Of a stretch of 64,000 bases of DNA, positions 39,366 through 51,700 are shown piece by piece. The position numbers and the translations under genes are program-made. Location: NCBI GenBank assembly GCA_000310025.1, contig FN649731.1, forward strand, positions 3,231,374-3,295,373. Direction: 5' to 3'. The first letter of the stretch is position 1. Every line of letters begins with the position of its first letter. This DNA is from Ectocarpus siliculosus. Taxonomy: Eukaryota > Sar > Phaeophyceae > Ectocarpales > Ectocarpaceae. Under the pieces are notes generated by a model, which did not search any database, had not been told where the DNA came from, and saw nothing but the letters and a program-made list of their open reading frames with translations.

Positions 39366-39708
39366 ATGTCTGTTGGCGTGGTGTCGTCACGATGGCCTAA
39401 CACCGCCGCTTGCTGCGTGCGACGAGAAGCGCCGTTCAACCTCGACGCTAGAATTTATCTCCCCGGTGACCCTTGGTTAGAGTTTCCGGAGGTACGACGA
39501 AGCGGTGCCGTCTAGCACCGCGCTTGCGTCGCCTCAGCACTACTGTGGGCTCGTCGTTAGGGTGTCGCCTGTAGACCTGTAGACTGCATACCGAGTCAAA
39601 CACACCCACCTTGTGCACAAACCATGCGAGCTTGCAACCAGAACAACAAGCACCACCACCACCAACACAAACAGCAACACCGACAACAACAATGACAATG
39701 GCACCACC

Positions 39709-39739
<31 letters not shown>

Positions 39740-42700
39740 GAAACAATGACATTGAAAACATCAATGACAACGACACCACCACCAACATCGACAACTCCAA
39801 CAGAAACAACGTTGACAACCACAACAGCAACACCGCCACCATCACCAACAGCAACAACGACAATACAACAGAAACAACAACGTTGAATGAAAAAACAACA
39901 CCACCTTCCTTCTCCACACAGGCGGCGTCCCCTCTGCCGGCGACCCGCGGGGAGACCAGCCACTTCCGACGCGCGGAGGAGCTGTGGAGGAAGGCCTCCA
40001 AGGCCCGTGAGGGATCCCGCCGCCGCACGATGGGCGCGGCGCCTACGCTCGAGCAGCGCATGGCCTGGCGCAGGGAGCAGGAGGAGGAGGAAGCACAGAA
40101 GGACGACGGCGGCGAGGGGGAGGAAGGGAGGAGGAGGCGCAAGGTGCGGTCTCAGCAAGAAGAACGAGAGAACGGCTGCCTCCCCCCCCGTTCTCCTCGT
40201 GTGAACGGAGCAGCCGACACCGCCAAGCCGCTGCCCGCCGAGGGCGGGGTTAGTCCCCGGGCTCCCGGCAAGGGGGGGCTGGGTACCCCCCCTTTGCCGC
40301 CAGGAACCCAAGGAGCCGTTGCCGCGCCCCCCGCGCCTGCTGCTGCTGCTGCTGCTCCCGGGCGCGAAGGAGACGGGGGCGCTTGCAAGCACCTAGAGGG
40401 GGCGCCGGAAGTTCGAAGCCAGGGCGGGGAAGGGGAGGTACTGGATCGGGGGGCGGTACGGGCGAAGGTGAGACGGTTGGCTGCTTGCCCTCTGTGAGTG
40501 ACGGCTTGGTAGGGGGAGGGATGTGGTTTATGAGGCCTTCGTTCTTCCGACAGGTCTAGTCTGTGGTTGGTTTACACTTGCGCATGGGCGTGGTGTTTGG
40601 GCGAGAGCTTGTTGGCCTCTTCCGCTTGTCTATGCGGTTTGTGTGCTTGTTCTTAAGGCCGTTTGCGTTTTCTTTGGGCATGCTGATGTTTTCTAGAAAG
40701 TACCCGTTCGAGATATAGCCTCAGTCGAAAGGGGTGTGTTGAAGTCTTTTCAGTAAATGGATTGAAACCGACTGGAAACTGGGCTTATTTTGAGTTTGTG
40801 TAAGCCTATACACTGAGTTATCAGTGATGCCAGTTGGTGCTAAAAACAAAAGCATCTGTATAGGTGGATACAATCTTGATGTTTTCTGTTAAAGCGGCAT
40901 GACTCGGCGCGGACTCCCGTGCGAGAAGCAGGCATTTTTTGCAGAACGCTCGACCTAGAGGCGCACCAGCTCGCGACATCTTGCTTCCATACTTTTGAGC
41001 TTTGCTCCTCACCCCTCTTGTCTAGTTGCTACCGATTAGATTAGTGAATGTCCGTTGAAGGTGTACATGTAAGCGATGGTGTGGGTGCTGAAGCTTTGCC
41101 ATGACCTTGACCTTCGTCAGGTGGTGGCCATCTACGAGGAACACAACAGAGACAAGCTTCATACGGTGGATGAAACCCTGGATAAGTACGAGGGGAAGTG
41201 GGCCGTCATGCTAAAGGTACCTACCCTTCCGGTGAAGGGCATCGCGCTTGCGTGTTGCAGCCAGAGTGGGGGGAGAGGGTGCCGTGAGATATCGATGGGT
41301 GCTGTTGCGTTGTCGTGGTGGCTTGACTCTACTGTAGGGATGGAGCTCAAACGGATAAAAGAGACTCGTGTGTGGCACTGCCATTGCCTTCCGTGGACTG
41401 GTCAGTTGTCCGCTCCCATGAAGACCTCTCGCTAACTTTGTGCGCTCCCCTTCCCTTGTCTCTTATCGGACACGCCTCTCTTTTCTCTTGTCTCTCTCCC
41501 TCGCGATCGCCCCCTTGCGTCGCCCGTACATCAAAACCGTTTGTTGGTCAGCGATTGGATGAGAAATATGTGTCAGCTACAGGCCTTCCTCCCGCTTCCG
41601 GCAACGGCCCGTTGTGCTTCATGGATATCGAGGTTAGGAAAACGGGCTGTTGGCTTTTTCCTTGTGTTTCCGTTCACCTTGGTTCTGTTGGTTGTGATGT
41701 TTGTTTTGTTTTAGCTCGGTAAAGGCCAAGAGTACCGTTGGCATCGTCGGCGCTTCGGGGCAGCGGGGTTGATCACAGAGTTGACATATTTTTCCCGCCG
41801 CCGAGACATGGTTGATTTGTGCCGTATGTAGTACTGTAGCTGGCGTGGATCGCAAACTTTTTGAAATGTGTTGCGTTGTGTTCAGCTCTCGCTAGCTCGT
41901 TTTTGTTCCGGGTTGGCATTGTCGGCCTTTGTGTCACTGCTGTCGGGGACTCGTTTGTCTGGAGTAGTGTGATACATATCCCGAAGCGAGGCGTGAGGCG
42001 TGTTGTATAGTCGAGGATTATTTTCCGTTAGAGTTCCCGAGGACAATTGTGTTGTCTGTTTTGGCCTCTGAAGCCTGTTGTGCTTCTCACCGCCGTGTCT
42101 GTCTCGTGTTTGTACCTGGCTGCAGGTGGGCGGGGAGGCCGTTGGGAGGTTGGTGTTCCGGCTCTTCGCCGACAAGACCCCCAAGGCTGCGGAGAACTTC
42201 CGCGCGCTCTGCACGGGGGAGAAAGTGAGAGGAGTTCCGTGCGTAAGCTGGTGCCACTGGTCGTGATACCTCTGGGGTGTTTTGAGAACCACGTTTTTCG
42301 ACGACACCTTTTGTTTTTCGTGGATCGCTATCAATAGTACTACACCAAGTGCTGGAGGCATAGGCATTACTGTTCAGGTTTTTGTTGCGTGGGTCGGTAG
42401 TACTACTGAGTGCTCGAGGCCTTGACATATAACTCTTGTTTCCCGTTTCCCGCGTCTGCTCGAAATCTTGGCCGTCTCTCTCGCGCAGGGACGCGGGCTT
42501 CGTTACGAAGGAAGCGCCTTCCACAGGATCATCCCCGGTTTCGTGGTACAGGGAGGCGACTTCACCAGGGGGGACGGCCGTGGGGGAAAGTCCATCTACG
42601 GGGTGGGTGTCAGTGTTGCGGTGGGACTGTACGGTAGCTTCGTTCTCGACGAATGGGTATTTAGTGGGGTGCGAAAGGGGCCTCTAATGGCCAAACATCG

Positions 42701-45700
42701 CATGCATTGAACGAGCTGTGTGCTTGCTGGTTGCACAGCAGGGTAACGTGCCCTTTTTCAAAGAGGTTGGAGCACCATGGCCGAGGAAGATCCTGGTGTG
42801 TAGGCTTCGTCACCGGCCGCCTGTCCCATTCCTTCCCGTATTGCGGCCATTCCTGCCCCTGCCCCTGCTGCTGCCGCTGCTGCTGCTGCTACTGTATTTT
42901 GGCTACCTACCACGAATGTTTAGTACCACTAATCGCGTATCTTGGAATCGATCTATTGAGCGGGGCGGCGAAATCCGCCAGACCACTTGTGTATAGTCCA
43001 CTGATCTTTCAGCCTGCCCCCTTCTGCACTACACATGTCCACTCATGGCAGGACAAGTTCGAGGACGAGCCGTTCATGCGACACCACAAGCTGGGACTGC
43101 TGAGCATGGCCAACAAGGGCGCGAACACCAACAACAGCCAGTTCTTCATCACCCTCAAGGCGAGAACGAGGAAGGAGAAACCCCAACCCTCACCTTAACA
43201 CTGTCCCTTATCCCTTATCCCTCATCCCAGTCCAATAAGCTTAACACTCGTCTCACCCTGCCGTGCGCATTCGCGATTCGCCACACTTGTATGGAGTTTC
43301 CTACCTGCTCTGTGCGTGATCCATCGCTTCGCGCGAAATGTTGTGCCTGTTGGTTGTTGTTGCTTGCTGGCTTTTGCCGTTCTCACCAAAAGGGCATGCG
43401 CTTCTTCGTGGAACGTGAGAGCAAGAACGGCTTTTTTCCCTGAGAGATGGTCGTCGGGCAAGCAAGTGGGCCCTATCTAACTCTACCCCTAACGCTCGCT
43501 TCTTGGCGATGCGTGCCTCGAATGCCGTGGTTGCTCTTTCAAACGTATTGATTGCCCTTCATCTCGGGACTGCCCAGCGCGTTGTTCACGACCCTTTGTG
43601 ACGCAATAATTATTCTGCTCCCGCCCCCCCCCCCCGCCAAATCGTTCTGCTGACGATTTCAGGCTGTTGCCCACCTGGACGGGAAGCACGTGGTGTTTGG
43701 GGAAGTGGAGAGCGGGATTAAGGTGCTAGACCGCATGAAATCGGTGACGCTGCTTGAGCCCAAGAGGGACGGGAAACCGGCGTCGGACCAGCGGGTAAGG
43801 AGAGGTGTCTCATGCTACCCCGTGCTCGACCTGCGCTCACCGTATTTCACACAAGATAACATCCTCACAGAAGAAACCATACCCCCAACAGAAAAAATAC
43901 CACGGCCAGTGAAATTATTCTTGAAGGCCGAAAATGCGTTCACCGAGGGTATGGTCATTTGTGGAATGCGGCAATCTTTCACGTTATTTCAAGTTGTCGT
44001 TGTCACTGTGTTGGCGTTTTTAGATCAAATTGTCGTGGACACGCAAGCCCAATACGGTGGCCGTATGCGCATGCTTTCGTTTCCTATATCGTCGTTGCAG
44101 TGAAATACAGCAGCCAGAGCCCATTTTTTGCTTGAGGATCCCGCTGGGCTCACTACGGCGACGTGGGTGGTTTGAAACTTGACCCTTCCGCTGGCTTCCC
44201 TCTGGTTAATCTAACGCCTTTTTCCCGCTCGTGTTTTCCTTGCCTTGGACCATTCGTTCGTTATCGCTGCCGAACGTATCTAATAGGTGGTAATCTCCCG
44301 CTGCGGGCAGCTCAAGGAGGACGGAACCGAAGTTGAGCGCGCAGCCACCCCAGCTAGTGTCCCGCCGCCCACCGGGGGTATGTTCGCGTCCTCTAGTCCG
44401 GCGACCCCCCTCGCCTCCGCCGCGGTCTTTGGCCGGCCATCGAACCTCGGCACCCCGTCCGCGGCAACGACGGGGTCGAGTTTCTCATCGACAGGCTTCG
44501 GAGGCGCCGCAACTACTCCAGTCTTTGGGGGCGCCGCCGCGAGCTTTGGGAACGCCGCCGCGAGCTTTGGGGGTGCCGCCGCGAGCTTTGGGAACGCCGC
44601 CGCGAGCTTTGGGGGTGCCGCCGCGAACTTTGGGGGCGCGGCCGCAAGCTTTGGGGACGGTACCGTAGGCGGCGGGTCCGGTGGCGGTGGCGGGGGAATC
44701 TTCGGGTCTGGGCCGAAGACCCCGGCGGTTCCGTCGTTCGGCCAAGCTGGCGCTGCCGCTTCCCCGGTGGCTGCTCAAAGCGATAGCAAGAGGACGGGCG
44801 AGGAGGTGGCGGTAAAAGCGAAGCAAAGAGGCGGTGGTCTTCCCGCTCGGCGGTGCGTCCTCTTCGGGGCTCCCCGGCACGCCTCGCGTCCAGTCCGTAG
44901 CGTCTTCGTTCGGTTCCCTGGCGGCTGCTATTGCGTCTGGACCTCCCAACTTCGCGAGCGCGGCGGCGCCGGCCGCCGCCGCCGGTGCTCCCCCAACAGC
45001 CGCCGCGCCTTCCACGAGCGGCGGCGGCGGCGGCGGCAGCAAGGATGGCTTCAGCACCCCCCCCGTCCACAACCGCTACTTTGCGACCCCCCCGCGCGAC
45101 CTCTCCGCGGTGGCGGCTCGGGTGGCCACTCTCACGCCCTCGTCGGACCGGCGGCGGAGCGGCTCCAGCCCGAGGCCCCACGGCGGCGCGGCGGGGGCGG
45201 CGTTCGACCGGCTGGACGACGCGGGCACCGGGTGGGTCGGCCGGGAGGAGTTTGAGGCCCTCGTCGGCAGCGCCGGGCTGCCGTTCGAGACGGAGAAGCA
45301 CGGGCAGGCCCTGCTGAAGCTGTGCGTCCCCCGGCTCCCCCGCGACCGGTTCCTGGAGTGGTACGCGGGCGCGAGGAGGGAGCAGCGAGAGGCGGCGGGC
45401 GCGGCCGGGCCCGCCGGCGAGGCCGCCGTGGGCTCAGGAGGACGACCGCCGCGGTCGAGAAGCGGCAGCGGCAACAGCAGTAGTGCCGTCCCAGCAGCAG
45501 GAAAACCGAAAGCGGCTGCGGTCGATGCGCCGGCGGTGGCCGACCAGGGTGGAAGCGGCGGCGGCGGCGGCGCTGCTGGCGTTGTGCGCGAAACCGGTTC
45601 CGGCGGCACATCCTCGGACAAGGAGGACGATGCCGACGCTGATGCCACTGACGAGAGCGGGGACGAAGAGGAGCGCAGGGAGGAGAAGGCCAAGGCCGAG

Positions 45701-48700
45701 AAGGCTTTCGCGGAGGTCGACGGCGCCGCCAAGGGGTGGCTGGAAGAGAGCCAGTTCGAGGCCCTGATGGAAGCGGTCGGCACCACCTACGCCGTGGAGG
45801 ACCACAAGCCGAAACTGTTGGCGATCTGCACGGCCGGCCGGTTGGAGAGGCAGGCGTTCTTGGCATGGTACATGGACTGGCTGTTCGGCGATGAGGAGTC
45901 ATCGGACGAGGAGGGGGGGGAAGGGGACGAGAGCAGCCCCAACACCGTCGGGCGAGCACCGAAGGACGCCGGGTTTGCTGCTCTGGTGAGGCGCCAGGCG
46001 GGTGGGTGGAAGTGCGCCGCGTGCTTGGTGTCTAACGCCGAGGCGGCTTTGAAGTGCGCGTCGTGCGAGGCCGTAAGGCCGGGGCAAGAGGGTAAGGTGG
46101 CGGCGTCTGGCGTGTTAGGTGGGGCAGGCATCTTTGGAGGGTCGGGCAGCGGGCCTATGGGTGGGTTTACCTTTGGTTCGCCTGTCCCTCCCGTTGCCAA
46201 GACGGCCACGGCGTCTTCAACTGCGGTGGCCAGCAGCAGTGGCGGGGGGTTTTCCTTCGGAGCTCCTTCTGTCGTCGCAGGGGCTACACCGTCACCCGCC
46301 GCCTCGTTGCAGCCTAGCGCGGGGACCAACGCAGCGGGAGGATTTACGTTTGGCGCGCCGGTGACGGCGAAGTCGTCGGCCTCAGCGCCCACCGCAGGAA
46401 CCCCCACCGCTACGATTGCGTCGGCCAGTAAGGCCGAGGTGGAGCTAACAGAATCTCCTGATAACACCGACGGTAGTAGTGACAGCGACGGCGATAGTGG
46501 AGACGAGGAGGAGCGTAAGGAAGAACAGGCCAAGGCGGAGACGGCCTTCGACAAGGTGGACAACGCCGCCAAGGGGTGGGTGGAAGAGAGCCAGTTCGAG
46601 GCCCTGATGGAAGCGGTCGGCACCACCTACGCCGTGGAGGACCACAAGCCGAAGCTGCTGATGGTCTCTACGGACGGGCGGTTGGAGAAGCAGGCGTTCT
46701 TGGCGTGGTACATGGACTGGCTGTTCGGCGATGAGGAGTCATCAGACGAGGAGGGGGAGGTTAAATCCGGCGTGGCCGCTGAGGGATCGAAGATCGCCGG
46801 GTTTGCTGCCCTGGTGAAGAGCCAGGCGGGTGGGTGGAAGTGCGCCGCGTGCTTGGTGTCTAACGCGGAGGCGGCTGTGAAGTGCGTGTCGTGCGAGACG
46901 GTGAGGCCGGGGCAAGAGGGTAAGGTCGGGGCGTCTAGTGCGGTGGGTGGGGCGGGCATCTTGGGAGGGTCGGGCGGCGGCCCCACAGGGGGCTTCACGT
47001 TCGGGGCACCAGTCCCTACCGTTGCCAAGACGGCGACTGCGGGTTCCACTGTCCCGGCTGATAGCGGTGCCGGGGGCTTCTCGTTCGGCGCTCCTTGCGC
47101 CGTGGTAGGGGCTACATCTTCATCCGCCGCTTCGTCGAAGCCTAGCGCGGGGACCAACGCAGCGGGAGGCTTCACGTTTGGTGCGCCGGTGGTGACCGAA
47201 TCGTCGGCCTCAGCGCCCGCAGCAGGACCTTCCGCGGCTACGGTAGCAACAGCCAAGGTCGTAGTGGCCGATAGCTCTGACGACGATGGTGGCAGCGATA
47301 GCGATAGTGGAGACGAGGAGGAGCGCCGGGAAGAGAGAGCCAAGGCGGAGGCGGCCTTCGACAAGGTGGACAACGCCGCCAAGGGGTGGGTGGAAGAGAG
47401 CCAGTTTGAGGCCCTGATGGAAGCAGTCGGCACCACCTACGCCGTGGAGGACCACAAGCCGAAGCTGCTGGCGATCTGCACGGACGGGCGGTTGGAGAAG
47501 CAGGCGTTCTTGGCATGGTACATGGACTGGCTGTTCGGCGATGAGGAGTCATCGGACGAGGAGGGGGAGGTTAAATCCGGCGTGGCCGCTGAGGGATCGA
47601 AGATCGCCGGGTTTGCTGCCCTGGTGAAGAGCCAGGCGGGTGGGTGGAAGTGCGCCGTGTGCTTGGTGTCTAACGCGGAGGCGGCTTTGAAGTGCGTGTC
47701 GTGCGAGACGGTGAGGCCGGGGCAAGAGGGTAAGGTCGGGGCGTCTAGTGCGGTGGGTGGGGCGGGCATCTTGGGAGGGTCGGGCAGCGGGCCCACGGGT
47801 GGCTTCACGTTCGGGTCGCCCGTTGCTCCCGTTGCCAAGACGGCCGCGGCGTCTTCAGCTGCTCCGGCTGGCAGCAGTGGCGGGGGTTTTTCCTTTGGAG
47901 CCCCCTCCCCCGCCCCAGGGACTATACCGTCACCCGCCGCTTCGCTGCAGCCTAGCGCGGGGACCAACGCAGCGGGAGGCTTCACGTTTGGTGCGCCGGT
48001 AAAGGCGGCCTCAGCGGCGGACACAGGAACTGCTACCCCTGCGATAGTACCGGCCGATAAGGCCGAGGTGGCGCCAACAGTAGTGGGCAACAACTCCGAC
48101 GATGATAGTGATGGTGCCAGCGATAGCGATAGTGGAGACGAGGAGGAGCGCAGGGAAGAGAGCGCCAAGGCGGAGGCGGCCTTCGACAAGGTGGACACCG
48201 CCGCCAAGGGGTGGGTGGAAGAGAGCCAGTTCGAGGCCCTGATGGAAGCGGTCGGCACCACCTACGCCGTGGAGGACCATAAGCCGAAGCTGCTGGCGAT
48301 CTGCACGGATGGCCGGTTGGAGAGGCAGGCGTTCCTGACGTGGTACATGGACTGGCTGTTCGGCGATGAGGAGTCATCAGACGAGGAGGGGGAGGTTAAA
48401 TCGAGCGTGGCCGCTGAGGGATCGAAGGACGCCGGGTTTGCTGCCCTGGTGAAGAGCCAGGCGGGTGGGTGGAAGTGCGCCGCGTGCCTGGTGTCTAACG
48501 CGGAGGCGGCTTTGAAGTGCGTGTCGTGCGAGACGGCAAAGCCAGGGGAAGAGGGTAATGTCGGGGCCGGCATCTTGGGAGGTCCCAGCAGCGGGTCTGC
48601 GGGTGGGTTCACCTTCGGAACTCCGTGCAATACCGCTGTGGCGGCGGCGGCCGAGGCGAGTAGGGTGTCTTCCACTACCGCTGTGGCAACAACCGCCGCG

Positions 48701-51700
48701 GGAGGCTTTTCCTTCGGAGTTTCGCCGCCCGCTCAAACCAGCGCAGCTCCCGCCGAGAAGCCGGAGAGTAAGCCTTGTGCTGGCTCGGGGGACACTGGAG
48801 GTGATTCGGCCGGTGGCGCGGGCTTGACAAGCGGCAGCTCGACCGGCGGCCTCACGTTTGGGTCGCTGCCCGGCGCTGCGGCGGATGAGCACGCGGTTGC
48901 GATCAGCTCTGGCTCGTCGGTTGACGTCGGTGGCGGCGGAAGTGATACTGGGAGCGATAGCGGGGACGAGGAGGAGCGCAGGGAGGAGAAGGCCAAGGCC
49001 GAGAAGGCTTTCGCGGAGGTCGACAGCGCCGCCAAGGGGTGGGTGGAAGAGAGCCAGTTTGAGGCCCTGATGGAAGCGGTCGGCACCACCTACGCCGTGG
49101 AGGACCACAAACCGAAGTTGCTGGCGATCTGCACGGACCGGCGGTTAGAGAGACAGGCGTTCTTGGCATGGTACATGGACTGGCTGTTCGGCGATGAGGA
49201 GTCATCGGACGAGGAGGGGGAGGTTAAATCCGGCGTGGCCGCTGAGGGATCGAAGGACGCCGGGTTTGCTGCCCTGGTGAAGAGCCAGGCGGGTGGGTGG
49301 AAGTGCGCCGTGTGCTTGGTGTCTAATGCGGAGGCGGCTTTGAAGTGCGTGTCGTGCGAGACGGTGAGGCCGGGGCAAGAGGGTAAGGTCGGGGCGTCTA
49401 GTGCGGTGGGTGGGGCGGGCATCCTGGGAGGGTCGGGCGGCGGGCCCACGGGTGGCTTCACGTTCGGGTCGCCCGTTGCTCCCGTTGCCAAGACGGCCGC
49501 GGCGTCTTCAACTGCTCCGGCTGGCAGCGGTGCCGGGGGTTTTTCCTTCGGAGCTCCCTCGCCTGCCTCAGGGGCGACACCGTCACCCGCCCCCTCGTCG
49601 AAGCCTAGCGCGGGGACCAACGCAGCGGGAGGATTCACGTTTGGTGCGCCGGTGGCGGCCAAGTCGTCAGCCTCAGCCACCGACATAGCGCCTGCTCCTG
49701 GCGTGGTGTCCGTCGATACGGTCGAGGGCGAGCCCGCACTTGTGGCCGACGGCTCGGACGTCGACAGCGATAATGATAGTGAGGACGAGGAGGAGCGCAG
49801 GGAGGAGAGGGCCAAGGCCGAGAAGGCTTTCACAGAGGTCGACAGCGCCGCCAAGGGGTGGGTGGAAGAGGGCCAGTTCGAGGCCCTGATGGAAGCGGTC
49901 GGCACCACCTACGCCGTCGAGGACCACAAGCCGAAACTGCTGGCCATCTGCACGGATGGCCGGTTGGAGAGGCAGTCGTTCTTAGCGTGGTACATGGACT
50001 GGCTGTTCGGTGATGAGGAGTCATCGGACGACGAATGGGGAGAAGGGGACGAGAGCAGCCCCAACGCAGTCGGACGTGCGCCGAAGGACGCCGGGTTTGC
50101 GTCTCTGGTGAAGAGCCAAGCAGGTGGGTGGAAGTGCGCCGCGTGCTTGGTGTCTAACGCCGAGGCGGCTTTGAAGTGCGCGTCGTGCGAGACGGTGAGG
50201 CCGGGGCGAGAGGGTAAGGTGGCGGCGTCTGGCGTGTTGGGTGGGGCGGGCATCCTGGGAGGGTCCAGCGGCGCGTCCGGAGGAGGCGGGGGTTTCGTGT
50301 TCGGGGCACCGGTTCCGGGTGCGGCTTCGGCGGCGCCAGCCGCGGCGACATCTTCATCGTCCACAGAGAACAGGGACGAACGAGAGGTCGCAGCCAAGGC
50401 GCCCCCTACGGGGTGCTCAGTGCCGGCCGAGGGGCCCCGCGGGAGACGAAATGGGGGGGGTGAGAGTCCGTTCACGTTTGGATCCCCCACGAGGCGTTTC
50501 ACCTTTACCTCGCCGACGCGATCTGGGGCACCCGTCTCAGGCGGAGCGGCGGCGGCGGCGGCGGCGACCGCAGGCTTGGCTAGCAAGGGAGCAGACCCTC
50601 CCGCCGGTGAGGGAGGTGCTGCCGGGGGCTTCACGTCCCCGACGCCGCGGGTCGTCGCGACGGCGCCAAGCCGAGACGGTGGCGGCGTTGGCGGCGACGG
50701 CGGCGGGAGCCACTTCTTCGGCCCGGGCAGCAGGGGCGAGGTGGATGCGCAGGGCGAGGGTGTTCCGGACGCGGGAAGCAGCCCCCGGGCGGGAGGTAAG
50801 GCGAATTGTTTTTGGAAATTTACCAAGGATGGTGGGATTGAGTCGGTGTTTTTGTGCTACCGGGCCAAGACGAGTGGAGTGGCGTGGTGTTTCCCGCGAG
50901 GCGATTTTTTCGGGAGGGATATGCGGCTCTTTGCGATTGAGCGGGGGGAGGTGATTGTCGACTTTTTTGGGCGTTCAACGAATGCTTGCAGTGCTTGTGA
51001 TCATGTACGAGAGCGTCTTGTCACAATCCATAGCTTTGCTTTTTTTGTTCGATCCGTCCTGTACTTCGGCCTTGTTCACGATTTACCCCTACCTTGTTGG
51101 TTGTATTACCTATCCACTTGAAGAATCCCGGTCCGTGGCTACACGGCAGACCTCCCCCGCGGCCCATTTGTCTCGCTTTTCATTGCCAGAATAGTGCGGT
51201 GGTTCTTGCCCCGAAGTGTAGATGCTGATTTTCTACGAACGTATTTCGATACATACAAGAAAACCGTCTGGCAGTCTAGCCGCTAGACAACTCTCTACCA
51301 TGTAGACCACCTGGGCGATGGGCCCCCACCTGTTTCTCCTCCCCATTACACAAAACAGTACATCTAAAGCCCCCCCGCCCTCCCCCGGTGTTTGCCATCG
51401 GGGTTGGGTTTTCGTCGCGTGGCAACGACGTTGTAAAACAAGTCCCCCCCTCGGTGTTTGCCATCGGGATTGGGTTTTCGTCGCTTGGCAACGATGTGGT
51501 AAAACAAGCCAATACACTTCGTGAACCCGGCAACCAGGTTACCGTTTTTTTTCTTTTACCTCTTTTTTTTTGGCGGTAACGTAATGGTGGTCGAGTAGAT
51601 CATGTTGTGCGGGGTGGAGAACCCTCACTCCGCGCAAGGGGGATGATCGCGCCACGTTGTGTTAAAATGGTCAAGCATCCTCGAGGCAGTTACTTACACA

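Noticed and set aside
39613-39921. Asn/Thr-rich N-terminal extension read through the CAA repeat
   Set aside because: It is a microsatellite immediately followed by a good acceptor in phase with the next exon, so it is better explained as intron.
44485-50826. Long minus-strand open frames opposite the zinc-finger repeats
   Set aside because: They are shadows of the GC-rich plus-strand repeats. They carry no motif, and the plus strand shows conserved zinc-finger and FG patterns with matching splice phases.
50796-51121. Hydrophobic C-terminal extension of the zinc-finger frame
   Set aside because: It follows a strong GTAAGG donor, and an in-phase final exon at 52000 gives a more coherent FG-ending C-terminus.
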